A stretch of 64,000 nt of DNA from Streptomyces formicae (GTDB taxonomy: Bacteria; Actinomycetota; Actinomycetes; Streptomycetales; Streptomycetaceae): positions 6,448,001 to 6,512,000 of the forward strand of contig NZ_CP071872.1 of the NCBI RefSeq assembly GCF_022647665.1. The letters are read 5' to 3'. This document shows positions 29,856 through 40,245 of the stretch, piece by piece (within the stretch, counting starts at the first letter, position 1; each line of letters begins with the position of its first letter). Under the pieces are notes generated by a model that did no database searches, was not told where the DNA came from, and was given only the letters and a program-made list of their open reading frames with translations. A program made the position numbers and the translations under genes.

Positions 29856-29863
<8 letters not shown>
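28370..29863 (+). CDS. matB: MatB, malonyl-CoA synthetase
   Basis: A 497-residue acyl-adenylating enzyme that activates malonate (and methylmalonate) to its CoA ester, making extender units. The AMP-binding core YTSGTTGPPKGAV, the aromatic-rich PLFHVHGLILG, ERYGMTET, WFRTGDMA and the catalytic lysine region RNDMGKIMK are complete. The sequence follows, nearly residue by residue, what I recall of the Streptomyces MatB whose structure is known, including LVSGSAALPVHDHERIAAATG-type segments. The GTG start has a strong AGGAGGA upstream. It overlaps the next gene by 8 bases. Confidence 0.94.
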
Positions 29864-31346
<1,483 letters not shown>

Positions 31347-31402
31347 GGTCCGTCACAGCGACTTAGGTCTGCCTTCGCTGGCGCGATGGCCCTCTGACAC
31401 AC

Positions 31403-31694
31403 GTGGCCGTCCCCCCGCACGCACCACCGGAAGTCCCGCCCCAGGGACCGGGAACGCCCGCCCGGCCTCATACCCTTCGCGATCGACCTCACCTTCGAGG
31501 AGGCCCATCGGCGCGCCGAGGTCGTCGCGGCGCTCGGGCCGGACTGGGGCCCGGTGGCCGCGCTGCGGGACGAGGAGGCGGCGTACGCGCTGCTCTACTC
31601 CGGCCTCGACGCCGACCAGCGGCGTACGTACGACATGCTCGTCGCGGCGGGAGTCCTTCCCGGAGGGGAGCCCGGCCGTGCGGCTGCCCATTGA
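31403..31694 (+). pseudogene. DUF6400-like small protein gene with one-base frameshift
   Basis: The frame from GTG 31403 encodes a Pro-rich N-terminus ending RPH; the typical continuation PFAIDLTFEEAHRRAEVV, ALLYSGLDADQRRTYD and VLPGG is found in the next frame from 31473 to the stop at 31692-31694. An extra A in CATACCCTTC (31470-31472) would account for the shift, since CATCCCTTC would keep the frame. No start codon exists in the second frame between its preceding stop and 31473. It is either a recent pseudogene or a sequencing error. It overlaps the next gene. Confidence 0.65.
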
Positions 31695-31896
31695 TCCGCA
31701 GGCCGACATCGCCCGCCGCGCCTGGGTGGACTGCCCCTCCTGCGACGATGCCCGCGACTGCACCGTCTGCGCCGACGAGCGCAACTGCCGTGAGCACTGG
31801 CGCTGTCTGATCTCCAGCAAGGGGACAGTGGTCCATCTCCAGTGCCCGGGGTGCACCCATATATGGTCCTTCGACACCAGGCGCTCACGGGCATAG
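31678..31896 (+). CDS. Small cysteine-rich zinc-binding protein
   Basis: A 72-residue protein with eight cysteines arranged as zinc-ribbon pairs (CPSC, CTVC, CREHWRC, CPGC), so it very probably binds one or two zinc ions. It starts with GTG 31678 preceded by GGAGGGGAG and overlaps the end of the frameshifted DUF6400-like gene, which indicates co-transcription. No known function. Confidence 0.75.
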   Translation: MRLPIDPQADIARRAWVDCPSCDDARDCTVCADERNCREHWRCLISSKGTVVHLQCPGCTHIWSFDTRRSRA

Positions 31897-31899
31897 GCC

Positions 31900-31933
31900 G
31901 GCCCGGTACGGCTCCGCTCAGCCGTACCGGGCC
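31900..31933. terminator. Bidirectional terminator
   Basis: Perfect 14-base arms GGCCCGGTACGGCT and AGCCGTACCGGGCC enclose a CCGCTC loop. The hairpin lies between the convergent small zinc protein and subtilase genes. Confidence 0.85.
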
Positions 31934-31958
31934 GCTGCTCCGGGGATCGGTCAGCGTG

Positions 31959-34900
31959 TCACTTCACGCCGACCGCCCGGATGATCTCCTGCTTCACGGA
32001 ACCGCCCCGGTCGTCCTTGGCCGAGGCCCGCAGCGAAACAGAGTCCGCGTCGCGCGGCACCCGCAGGTCCGCCTCCCACGAGGCCGCCTTGCCGCGCACC
32101 CCGTCGAGACGGAGCTTCGACCAGGTCCTGCCCTCGTCGTACGACACCTCCAGCGCGGCGCCGGTGATCCTCCCGGTGCCGGTGGCGCCCTTCACGTACT
32201 CGGCGAAGATCCCGAGCTCCAGCCGGCTGCCGGCCCGGACGTCGCCGACGACGTCCGTGTCGACGTCGAAGCCGAGGTTGATCAGCGGCAGGTAGGTCTC
32301 CCGGTCCTGCGGGGTCTCCTTCGAGCGGAACGTCCACTCGGCGTGGCCGCGGGTGGACAGCCGCCACCGCTCCGGCTCCAGGGTCGTGTCCGTGACGACG
32401 CGGTACTCGGCCTCCTCCGCCGGGGCGTCCCAGGCGTAGGCGCCCGAGCTCATCCTGCGGTCGACCTGCTCCCCGTTCACGTACACCTCGGTGAACTGGG
32501 TCATCGACTCGTCGCTCCACACATTGCCGAAGCCGGTGTGGTCCGGACCGGCGTCGCCCCAGCCGGGGGTGTTGAACTGCAGGCTGTTGCCGGTCCGGGT
32601 CTGGCCCCAGCCGAGCCCGGTGCCCAGCCACGGGTGCCAGACCGGCTTGAACCACTCGCGGTCCACCCGGCTGCCGCCCCGGTAGGAGTTGAGGCCGCCG
32701 CGCTCCTCCAGCGAGTCGCCGAGGTCGACGGACTCGTGCCAGAGCTGGCCGGTGCCCGTGGAGGCGTACTCCGTGCGCTCCGTGGGGAAGGCGATCCGCT
32801 CCTTGAAGCCCCAGCCGACCGGGAAGGTGTCGGTGATCGCGTAGCGGAACTCGCCGCCCTCCTCCTTCCTCGCCGTCGGCATGTGGAACGTGGAGTCGAC
32901 GGTGGCGAGTTCGTCGTCGTCCGGGCGGAAGACGACGTCCCTGCCGATCGCACCCGAATGCACCTCGGAGAGGTCGTACGTGTACGGCGTGTAGCGCGTG
33001 GCGTCCAGGTCGAGCCGCTTGCCGCGCGCCGCGGCGTACGCGAGCACCGCCGCGTCCGCGGAGTTGACGGTGGCCACGGCGAGCGGCCGGTCCTCGTAGT
33101 CGGCCGTGCCGAACCAGGACATCAGCCGGCCGGGCTCGTCGTCGGTGACGAAGAGGGCCTTGGCGCCCGCGTCCTGGGCGTTCTGGGCGAGCTGCGCCGT
33201 GTCGGCGTCACCTTCGCGGCGGACGAGAACGGCCTTGCCGCGCACGTCCTTGCCCGCGTACTCGGCGGCGGTGCCGGTGCCCGCATCGACGACCCCGAGA
33301 CGGAACGAGCCGTCGAGCAGGGCGGTACCGCTCTGGGCGGTGGCGCCGGAGAGGCGGCTGCCGCCGACGCTCGCGTCCAGCATCGGCTTGCCGAGCCGCC
33401 ACACGGTCCGGTAGTCGAAGGTGCCTGTGGCGGGCTTCCGGGTGGGCGCGGCGAAGATCGAGTCGTAGGTCAGCGGGACCATGACGTGGCCGCCGTAGTG
33501 GGCCCCGTTCGCCTTCCGGTCGAACTCCATGACGATCTGCCGGGTCTCGGTGCGCTTCTCGGCCTCGGCACGGATCTCGCGCAACTGCCGCCCGTCGAGG
33601 GTGATCTCGCGGTCGCGGTCGAGGGCTATCTCCGGCTCGGTGAAGAAGGCGAGGCCGAGGGAGTCCTTGCCGTGGGAGCCGCGCACGTCGAGGAAGGAGG
33701 AGACGGAGTAGGTGCCGGGCTTCAGGCGCAGCTCCAGCGTGCCGGACTCGCCGACCGTGGCCGGGAACGGGTCCTCGCCCTCGGCGAGCTTCTGCACGCC
33801 CAGGTAGGCGGGCACCGGGGCGCCGTCGCGGTCCTTGACGTGGACCGTGAGGGTGTACCGCTCCTCCTCCTTGACCAGTCCGAGCGCGGTGCGGGCGACG
33901 ACCTTGCCGTCGGCGGTGGTTGCGGTGATCCGGCCGCCGTTGTTGCCGACGGCCGCCTTGCTGCCGTCCCCGGTGACCGTCGTCTGCGCGGTGCCGCCCG
34001 CGGGCACGGTGAGCGTGGTGTCGGCGAGTGAGGCGACCCCGGCGGGCGCGCCCTCGACGGCGAGCGTCAGCGTGACGGGCGCGTCGGTGTGGTTGGTGTA
34101 CGTGACGGGCTTCGTCACCGGCTTGTTGGCCTCGTACGGCCAGCTGTAGAAGCCGAGGTCGGCGGAGCCGGTGGCGGTGACCGTGGCGCGGGTCGCGGCC
34201 GGTACGTCGACACGGCCGGTGCCGAGCGCGTACGGGGACGCGTCGAGCGGCTTCGACGACGACATCAGCGCGTCCTTGAGCTGCGCGCCGGTCCAGTCGG
34301 GGTGCTGCTCGGCGAGGAGCGCGGCGACGCCCGCGACGTGCGGGGTGGCCATCGATGTACCGCTCATCGCGGTGTAGAGGCCCTCACCGTCGGTCAGTCG
34401 GGAGCGGGCCGCGAGAACGCCCACGCCGGGCGCGGAGAGGTCGGGCTTGAGGGCGTTGTCGCGGTAGCGCGGGCCCTGGCTGGTGAAGTACGCGGCCTCG
34501 TCGGCGGAGTCGACGGCGCCGATCGTCAGCGCGGAGTCGGCGGCGCCGGGCGAGCCGATGGAGCCGGGGAGACCTTCGTTGCCCGCGGCGATGACGAAGA
34601 GGGCGCCGGTCTGGGCGGACAGGGTGTTGACGGCCTGGGCCATCGGGTCGGTGCCGTCGCTCGCCTCACGCGAACCGAGGCTCATCGACACAATCTTCGC
34701 GTCGACGTCCTTCGCGGCCCACTCCATGCCGGCGATGATCTGCGAGTCGCTGCCGAAGCCCTCGTTGTCGAGGACCTTGCCGATCGCGAGGTCGGCGCCG
34801 GGCGCGACGCCCTTCTCCTTGCCGTCGGAGCCCGCACCGCTGCCGCCGACGGTGGAGGCGACGTGCGTGCCGTGGCCCTGGCGGTCGGCGACCTCCTGGC

Positions 34901-35648
34901 CCTCGATGAAGCTCTTCGACTCGCTGACGCGGCCGGCGAGATCGGGGTGGCCGGCGTCCACGCCCGTGTCGAGGACGGCGACCTTGACGCCCTTGCCGGT
35001 GAGCCCGGCCTCCCAGGCCGTCGGGGTGCCGATCTGGGCGTTGGACTCGGCCATGTCAGCCTGGACGCGGCCGTCGAGCCAGATCTTCGCGATGCCGCCG
35101 GAGAAGGCGCGGCGGGAGGCGGCTCCGGAGGCGCTGACGGCCTCCCAGAGGGTGCCGGGCTCGGCGGTCATCGCGACGCCGCCGATGCTCGGCAGGGCGC
35201 GCACGGTGTCCGCGCCGCGCGGGGTGGCGGCGCGGGTGCCCTTGGCGTACGTGACGATGAGCGGGATGCGCGCACCGACGTTCTGCTCGATGAGCCCGGT
35301 GACGTCGAAGAGCCGCTTGTCGAGCACCCCGGAGTCGAGGTAGGGCCGTGCCTCGTCGGGTACGACGGTGATCCGGCCGTTCGCCGTCTCGCTGCGCACG
35401 GCGCCGGTGGCGCCCTTGGGCCGCTCGACGTCGACGGCCTTCTTGCCACCGCCGAGGTCGGTGACGGTGACCTTGTCACCGGTGATGAGAGTGACGGTGT
35501 GCGTCCCGGCGGCCGCGCGGGCCGTGTCCACGGGCTGGGCGCCGCTGTCGGGCGAGTCGGCGGCGAGGGCCTGTCCGGCCGGGAGCAGTACGAGGGAGAG
35601 CCCGACCGCCAGCAGCCGGGCTCTGCGTCTCGCGGACGCTCTGGTCAT
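31959..35648 (-). CDS. Large secreted S8 subtilisin-like serine protease
   Basis: A 1229-residue exported subtilase. A Sec signal peptide (residues 1-29, AQALA-A) is followed by a propeptide, then the catalytic domain with D227 (LDTGVD), H259 (GHGTHVA), oxyanion N around AAGNEG and S432 (GTSMATP). Further on are beta-sandwich modules, and a protease-associated (PA)-like domain (ALFVTDDEPGR region, about residues 830-900). It corresponds to the large subtilase kept in this chromosomal neighbourhood in streptomycetes. A palindromic operator-like site lies 55 bases upstream. Not obviously part of an operon. Confidence 0.95.
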   Translation of the reverse strand: MTRASARRRARLLAVGLSLVLLPAGQALAADSPDSGAQPVDTARAAAGTHTVTLITGDKVTVTDLGGGKKAVDVERPKGATGAVRSETANGRITVVPDEARPYLDSGVLDKRLFDVTGLIEQNVGARIPLIVTYAKGTRAATPRGADTVRALPSIGGVAMTAEPGTLWEAVSASGAASRRAFSGGIAKIWLDGRVQADMAESNAQIGTPTAWEAGLTGKGVKVAVLDTGVDAGHPDLAGRVSESKSFIEGQEVADRQGHGTHVASTVGGSGAGSDGKEKGVAPGADLAIGKVLDNEGFGSDSQIIAGMEWAAKDVDAKIVSMSLGSREASDGTDPMAQAVNTLSAQTGALFVIAAGNEGLPGSIGSPGAADSALTIGAVDSADEAAYFTSQGPRYRDNALKPDLSAPGVGVLAARSRLTDGEGLYTAMSGTSMATPHVAGVAALLAEQHPDWTGAQLKDALMSSSKPLDASPYALGTGRVDVPAATRATVTATGSADLGFYSWPYEANKPVTKPVTYTNHTDAPVTLTLAVEGAPAGVASLADTTLTVPAGGTAQTTVTGDGSKAAVGNNGGRITATTADGKVVARTALGLVKEEERYTLTVHVKDRDGAPVPAYLGVQKLAEGEDPFPATVGESGTLELRLKPGTYSVSSFLDVRGSHGKDSLGLAFFTEPEIALDRDREITLDGRQLREIRAEAEKRTETRQIVMEFDRKANGAHYGGHVMVPLTYDSIFAAPTRKPATGTFDYRTVWRLGKPMLDASVGGSRLSGATAQSGTALLDGSFRLGVVDAGTGTAAEYAGKDVRGKAVLVRREGDADTAQLAQNAQDAGAKALFVTDDEPGRLMSWFGTADYEDRPLAVATVNSADAAVLAYAAARGKRLDLDATRYTPYTYDLSEVHSGAIGRDVVFRPDDDELATVDSTFHMPTARKEEGGEFRYAITDTFPVGWGFKERIAFPTERTEYASTGTGQLWHESVDLGDSLEERGGLNSYRGGSRVDREWFKPVWHPWLGTGLGWGQTRTGNSLQFNTPGWGDAGPDHTGFGNVWSDESMTQFTEVYVNGEQVDRRMSSGAYAWDAPAEEAEYRVVTDTTLEPERWRLSTRGHAEWTFRSKETPQDRETYLPLINLGFDVDTDVVGDVRAGSRLELGIFAEYVKGATGTGRITGAALEVSYDEGRTWSKLRLDGVRGKAASWEADLRVPRDADSVSLRASAKDDRGGSVKQEIIRAVGVK

Positions 35649-35702
35649 GGATGTCTCTCCTCGTACACCCGGCGATGGAGTGGGTCCGGGTGTTGCGAAG
35701 AG

Positions 35703-35716
35703 TGTGAGCGCTCACA
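35703..35716 (-). promoter_or_regulatory. LacI-type palindromic operator upstream of the subtilase
   Basis: TGTGAGCGCTCACA is a perfect 14-base palindrome, identical to the core of the idealised symmetric lac operator. It lies 55-68 bases upstream of the protease start codon, where a LacI-family repressor would block the promoter. Confidence 0.6.
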
Positions 35717-35784
35717 AGTCGCTCAGGGCGACCAAAGGTTGGCGGGTTCGTGCCATGGCGGCTATCTGCCAGTCATGTTCCGTT

Positions 35785-35925
35785 GGCCGGGATGCCGGGC
35801 TCGGGGGGTCGGCTCGCGGGCGTCGATGCCGGGCCCAGGACCTCGGCTCGCGGGCGTCGAAGCCGGGCTCAGGACGTCGACTCGCGGGCATGGAGCCGGG
35901 CCCAGGACGTCGGCTCGCGGACGGC
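35785..35925. repeat. 34-bp direct repeats near the MFS 3' end
   Basis: Three near-identical units (35811-35844, 35845-35878, 35879-35911), each beginning GGCTCGCGGGCGTCGA and ending CAGGACSTC, with partial copies on both sides. The last partial copy runs into the coding end of the MFS gene (35940-35961). Not coding by itself. Confidence 0.75.
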
Positions 35926-35935
35926 GGCGCCGCGG

Positions 35936-37195
35936 TCATGGGGCCGGCTCGCGGGCGTCGTACCGTACGAACCCCCTTCCGCGCAGGGCGAGGAGGCCGA
36001 TCGCCAGCACACAGGCGACTCCGCCGCCCGTGACGGCGACGGCAGGTGAGGTGAGATCGGCGACCGAGCCCGCGAGGAAGTCGCCGAGGCGCGGCCCTCC
36101 CGCGACCACGACGATGAACACGCCTTGCAGCCGCCCGCGCATCTCGTCCGGCGCGGCCGCCTGGAGCATGGTGTTCCGGAACACCATGGAGACGGTGTCC
36201 GCGCAGCCCGCGAGAGCGAGGAAGAACAGCCCGAGCCAGAGGTTCCGGGTCAGCCCGAACACGGCGATCGCCGTTCCCCAGGAGGCGACGGCGAGCAGGA
36301 TCGCCACACCGTGCCGCCTGATCCGCCCCAGCCAGCCGGAGAACACCCCGCCGAGCAGCGCCCCGACCGCGGGCGCGGCGACGAGGAGGCCGGTGGTGCG
36401 TGCGTCGCCGCCGTACCAGAGGACGGCGACGGCCGGGAACAGCGCCCGGGGATGGGCCAGGATCATCGCGCAGAAGTCGGAGAAGAACGTCATGCGGATG
36501 TTGGGGCGGGTGGCGAGGAAGCGCAGCCCGTCGAGGACGGACGCGCGTTTCGCCGTCGTACGGTCCCGGTCCGGCAGCATCGAAGGCAGCCGCCACATGG
36601 CGTAGAGCGACGCCCCGAAGGCGACGGCGTCGACGGAGTACGCGGTCTGGTAGCCCGCGTAGCCGACGATCAGGCCGCCCAGCATGGGGCCGATCAGCAT
36701 CCCGGACGTCGTGGTCATGGAGTTGAGCGCGTTGGCGGCGGGCAGCTGCCCGGGCGGCAGCAGCCGCGGGATCATCGCGCTGCGGGCGGGCGCGTTGAGC
36801 GCGGCGCACACGGCTTGCAGGGCGACGATGCCGTACAGGAACCACACGTGGTGGAAGCCGGCGAACGCGGCGGCGGCGAGGGCGGCGGAGAGCGCCGCGG
36901 ACCCGGTCGCGCTGAACAGGCCGAGCTTGCGCCGGTCGACGGTGTCGGCGACGGCCCCGCCGTACAGACCGAAGACGATCAGCGGGACGAGCGAGAAGAG
37001 CCCGACGAGTCCCACGGAGAAGGTCGAGTGCGTGATGTCGTACACCTGGAGCGAGATCGCCAGGGTGGTCATGCCCTGGCCGATCCACGAGACGGTGTTG
37101 CCGAGCCACAGGCGCCGGTAGTCGGCGGAGGTCCGCAGCGGTGTGAGGTCGGCGAGGATGCGGCGTCTCGCTTCGGGTGTGCCGGTCGTGGTCAT
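35936..37195 (-). CDS. MFS exporter (EntS/DHA3-like)
   Basis: A 419-residue major facilitator of the DHA3 drug/siderophore exporter type, with about 11-12 membrane segments. Landmarks are the N-terminal ADYRRLWLGNTVSWIGQGM, the motif A-like GGAVADTVDRRKL and the second-half MRGRLQGVF. ATG 37195 is chosen on these similarities. It follows the SDR gene by 13 bases, so the two form an operon, but the exported compound is not evident. Confidence 0.88.
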   Translation of the reverse strand: MTTTGTPEARRRILADLTPLRTSADYRRLWLGNTVSWIGQGMTTLAISLQVYDITHSTFSVGLVGLFSLVPLIVFGLYGGAVADTVDRRKLGLFSATGSAALSAALAAAAFAGFHHVWFLYGIVALQAVCAALNAPARSAMIPRLLPPGQLPAANALNSMTTTSGMLIGPMLGGLIVGYAGYQTAYSVDAVAFGASLYAMWRLPSMLPDRDRTTAKRASVLDGLRFLATRPNIRMTFFSDFCAMILAHPRALFPAVAVLWYGGDARTTGLLVAAPAVGALLGGVFSGWLGRIRRHGVAILLAVASWGTAIAVFGLTRNLWLGLFFLALAGCADTVSMVFRNTMLQAAAPDEMRGRLQGVFIVVVAGGPRLGDFLAGSVADLTSPAVAVTGGGVACVLAIGLLALRGRGFVRYDAREPAP

Positions 37196-37208
37196 GGGGC
37201 GGGCGCCT

Positions 37209-37949
37209 TCACCGGCCACCGGCGACCCGCAGGACGGCACCGGTGGTGTACGAGGCGTCGGCCGACAGCAGCCAGGCGACGGCGGCGGCGATCTCGGCGG
37301 GCTCGCCGGGCCGTCCGAGCGGGGTCTGCGCGCCGACCCTGGCCGCGCGGCCGGGGTCGCCCATGGCGGCGTGCATGTCGGTGGTGACGGCGCCGGGGGC
37401 GACGCCGTTGACCCTGATGCCGTCCGGACCGAGCTCCTTGGACAGGCCGAGGGTCACGGTGTCGACGGCCGCCTTGGTCGCGGCGTAGTGGACGTACTCG
37501 CCGGGGCTGCCGAGGGTGGCGGCACCGGAGGAGATGTTGACGATGGCGCCGCCGCCGCTCGCCGCCATGTCCCGGGCGGCCCGGCGGCAGCAGAGCAGCA
37601 CGCCGAGGACGTTGACGTCGAGCACGCGGCGCAGGTCCTCGGTGCGGGCGTCGGCGAGCCGGCCGAGCGGGCCGGTCACGGCGGCGTTGTTGACCAGCCC
37701 GGTGACCGGGCCGAGCTCCGCGCGGGTGACGTCGAACAGCCGCTCCACGGCGGCCTCGTCGGACGTGTCCCCCTGCACGGTGACGCAGCGCGCCCCGGCG
37801 GCGCGTACGGCTTCGGCGACCTCTTCGGCGGCGGCGTGGTTGCCGACGTACCCGAGGGCGAGGTCGTGGCCGTCGGCCGCGAGCCTGAGGCAGGTCGCCG
37901 CGCCGATGCCGCGACTGCCGCCTGTGACGATGGTGACCGGACGTGCCAC
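37209..37949 (-). CDS. Short-chain dehydrogenase/reductase
   Basis: A 246-residue classical SDR with the cofactor motif TGGSRGIGAAT at residues 8-18, NNAAVTG, catalytic Ser in ISSGAA and the YAATK catalytic pair, and the C-terminal GVAPGAVTTDM. It reduces an unknown carbonyl substrate with NAD(P)H. It lies immediately upstream of the MFS gene on the same strand; a substrate/exporter relationship is possible. Confidence 0.93.
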   Translation of the reverse strand: MARPVTIVTGGSRGIGAATCLRLAADGHDLALGYVGNHAAAEEVAEAVRAAGARCVTVQGDTSDEAAVERLFDVTRAELGPVTGLVNNAAVTGPLGRLADARTEDLRRVLDVNVLGVLLCCRRAARDMAASGGGAIVNISSGAATLGSPGEYVHYAATKAAVDTVTLGLSKELGPDGIRVNGVAPGAVTTDMHAAMGDPGRAARVGAQTPLGRPGEPAEIAAAVAWLLSADASYTTGAVLRVAGGR

Positions 37950-38296
37950 GTGCCGCCTCCCCCTGTTGGTGTCCCGCGTTCGTTTCGCCCTACATGCTGT
38001 GCCTCCAGTCGTATCTCACCGGTCGGCGGGCGTGTGCGGCGGGGGTTCTGGCGCCGAGGGCTGGGGGCCCGGGGCGGCCCTGTGCGCGAGCGGCATCCGT
38101 CCCCGTGCCGCTTCCGTCGCCCACTCGGTGATCTCGACCGCCCTGTCGCGGGACGGCACCTGCGTGCCCGGCTTCTGGGCGGGCCCTGCCGGCCGCTGGG
38201 GGGCGGCCTCGGCGAGCGGACTCGTCGCGGCGGCTCCCGGCCCTCGCCTCGCCTATGAGCGGCCGGGTCGCACCACGCAGCGCGGCCGGCACACCG
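37950..38296. other. Intergenic region, no gene seen
   Basis: Between the SDR gene start and the monooxygenase gene end there is about 350 bases of high-GC sequence. All open frames there are Arg/Pro/Ala-rich without a ribosome binding site or motif. It should contain the promoter of the SDR-MFS operon and the terminator of the operon ending at 38297. Confidence 0.5.
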
Positions 38297-38629
38297 TCAC
38301 GCTTCGCGGGGAGTCGTCTCGCCCATCACGTCCCAGCCGTCCATGTCGGGGATCTCGGTGGAGACGATCTGCGGCCGGGTGGCGATGGCGTACGACATGT
38401 CCTCCATGGCGGCCCTGAAGTGCACGGAGTTGACGTGCTCCCCGCCCGCCGCGGCGTCCCGGAAGGCTTCGACGAGCACGAATTGATGGGGGTCGTCGAC
38501 GCTTCGGGACCACTCGAAGAAGAGATTGCCCGGCTCGCGGCGGGTGGCCCTGGTGAAGCCGTCGACGAGGTCGAGCCAGTCGTCGACGCGCTCGGGGCGG
38601 ACGGTGAACTTGACGGTGATGAAGATCAT
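38297..38629 (-). CDS. Antibiotic biosynthesis monooxygenase-like (ABM/YgiN) protein
   Basis: A 110-residue dimeric alpha-beta-barrel protein of the ABM family. It has the typical IFITVKFTVRPERVDDWL strand-helix start, the FFEWSRSVDDPHQFVLVEAF core and HFRAAME helix. Some relatives oxidise quinones without cofactor; others have no known activity. It is the last gene of an operon with rpiB, pfpI and the DUF2180 gene (49-base gap to the last). Confidence 0.85.
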   Translation of the reverse strand: MIFITVKFTVRPERVDDWLDLVDGFTRATRREPGNLFFEWSRSVDDPHQFVLVEAFRDAAAGGEHVNSVHFRAAMEDMSYAIATRPQIVSTEIPDMDGWDVMGETTPREA

Positions 38630-38678
38630 GAAGACTCCTCGGGGTTCGTGGAGGCTGTATGCCTCGGGGAGTTGGGGC

Positions 38679-38885
38679 TCAGGCGGACCGGCGCGCCAGC
38701 CGGCAGTCCCGGCAGGTCATGCGGCGGCCCGGGACGGATGAGGAGACCGGCCCCATGCCCGCCGCGCGGTGGACGAGCTGCGCCACGGCCGTGGTGTGTG
38801 CGGGGCACAGACCCGCGCCGCACTCCTGGCACACGGCCACCGCCGGCTCCTCGCCGCCGCGTTGAGCGCAGTCGAAGCAGAGCAT
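38679..38885 (-). CDS. DUF2180 small zinc-finger protein
   Basis: A 68-residue protein with three cysteine pairs (CFDC, CQEC with the following LCPAH, CRDC), matching the DUF2180 family, which probably binds two zinc ions. Its ATG overlaps the stop of the upstream pfpI gene (TGATG), so translation is coupled. The role is unknown, but such genes accompany stress operons. Confidence 0.8.
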   Translation of the reverse strand: MLCFDCAQRGGEEPAVAVCQECGAGLCPAHTTAVAQLVHRAAGMGPVSSSVPGRRMTCRDCRLARRSA

Positions 38886-39460
38886 CAGGCGGTGGCCTCG
38901 GCATGCTCGCGCAGCAGGCGGATGAACTCGCGCAGCAGTGGGGCGTTTTCCGACCAGTCGCGTGCGGAGACCAGGTTGCCGTCGACAACGGGCGCGTCAT
39001 CGACGAAGGTGCCCCCGCCGAGGGTGACCTCCGGCGCGACACCCGGGAAGGTGGTCGTCACCCGGCCCTGGAGGACACCGAGCGGGGCCAGGGCGACGGC
39101 GGCGTGGCAGGTATGGGCCACGGGCTTGCCCGCGGCGAAGAAGTGCCGCACGATCCGCTGGAAGTCCGGGTCGTGACGCAGGTATTCCGGGGCACGGCCG
39201 CCGGGCAGGAACAGCCCGGCGTACGCGTCCGGGTCGACGTCGGCGAAGGCGATGTCGGCGGGCCAGGACTTGCCGGGGAACTCGGTGTACGTGCCCGGGT
39301 ACGTACCGTCGAAGTCGTGCGAGACGAGCTTGAGCCGCTTCGCCCGCGGGGCGGCGATGGTGACCTGGTACTCCTCCTCGGTCAGGCGCTGCAGGGCATA
39401 GAAGAGTTCGAGGTCCTCGGTGGCGTCACCGGCGAGGATGAGGATCCTGAGGGCGGGCAT
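38885..39460 (-). CDS. DJ-1/PfpI family protein
   Basis: A 191-residue class I glutamine-amidotransferase-like protein. The nucleophile elbow carries C118 in VAHTCHAAVAL, and a Glu is present in the early DATEDLE segment, as in DJ-1 superfamily proteins acting as glyoxalases, deglycases or chaperones. AGGAGA precedes the ATG. It sits between rpiB and the DUF2180 gene. Confidence 0.9.
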   Translation of the reverse strand: MPALRILILAGDATEDLELFYALQRLTEEEYQVTIAAPRAKRLKLVSHDFDGTYPGTYTEFPGKSWPADIAFADVDPDAYAGLFLPGGRAPEYLRHDPDFQRIVRHFFAAGKPVAHTCHAAVALAPLGVLQGRVTTTFPGVAPEVTLGGGTFVDDAPVVDGNLVSARDWSENAPLLREFIRLLREHAEATA

Positions 39461-39504
39461 GACGGTCGAATCTCCTTTGTGTGGGACGGGGATGAGGGGC
39501 GGGG

Positions 39505-40068
39505 TCAGGCCGGGTTGGGCACTGAGCAGGCGATGGCCTGGGCGCGCGGGTCGGTGCGGCTGCCGGCCTTCGCCGTGTACTCGGCCTCGTAGTGGACCAT
39601 CGCGTCCATCAGCGGCGCCCATTCGGAGGCGGGGTCGTAGCGCAGACCGAGCCACTGGTCGACCAGGGCCTGGGCGTGGTGCAGGCTGATGCTCATCTGA
39701 CCCATGGTGATCACCTGGGCGTTGTTGAGCAGGACGGAGCCTTCGACCTGGTAGGCGTCGTTCACGGTCACCGCACGGATGCCGGGGACCAGACCGGCGC
39801 TGATGGCCATACCGAGGCCGGTGCCGCAGATCAGCAGCGCCCGGTCGGCCTCGCCGTCGGCGACGATCTCGGCGGCGTCCACGGCGATGTGCGGATAGCC
39901 GGTGGTGCTCGTGTCGTCGGTGCCACCGGCACCGTCGGTGCCCTTGGTAACGCCGACGTCCTGAACGGAGGCCACGCGCGGGTCGTTCCTCAGGAATTCC
40001 TTGAGCGCTTCCTTGTAGGCGATCCCGCGAAAGTCGCTGCCGATGACGACACGCAGTTTGTCTCCCAT
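39505..40068 (-). CDS. RpiB/LacAB-family sugar-phosphate isomerase
   Basis: A 187-residue isomerase. Catalytic C81 is in LICGTGLGMAISA, the phosphate-binding region includes SDFRG (in place of SDHAG) and the C-terminal MSISLHHAQAL. The changed SDFRG and longer loop with TKGTDGAGGTDDTSTTGYPH point away from ribose 5-phosphate isomerase B toward the group acting on erythrulose 4-phosphate or related sugar phosphates. GGAGGAG precedes the ATG. First gene of a four-gene operon divergent from an XRE regulator. Confidence 0.9.
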   Translation of the reverse strand: MGDKLRVVIGSDFRGIAYKEALKEFLRNDPRVASVQDVGVTKGTDGAGGTDDTSTTGYPHIAVDAAEIVADGEADRALLICGTGLGMAISAGLVPGIRAVTVNDAYQVEGSVLLNNAQVITMGQMSISLHHAQALVDQWLGLRYDPASEWAPLMDAMVHYEAEYTAKAGSRTDPRAQAIACSVPNPA

Positions 40069-40245
40069 AACTCCTCCAATTCGTTTCCCAATTTCCGGTT
40101 CCCGGTGCCCGGTTCATACGCTGCGTCATCCACTGTGCAGGCCACCCATCGGAAACCCAAGCCGCAGGGTTCACCCCCTTTCCCCCTGGGTTCGCTCATC
40201 CTGGTTCTGCCGGTACCACCCTTGATGCGTGGCACAATCGGTCGC

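Noticed and set aside
35785..35925. 34-bp repeats as an origin or recombination site
   Set aside because: Only three units, in GC-rich filler by a gene end, with no DnaA boxes or recombinase gene nearby.
34089..36605. 838-residue plus-strand frame opposite the subtilase and MFS genes
   Set aside because: Gly/Val/Asp/Arg-rich shadow with no domain; the minus strand carries catalytic triads and membrane segments.
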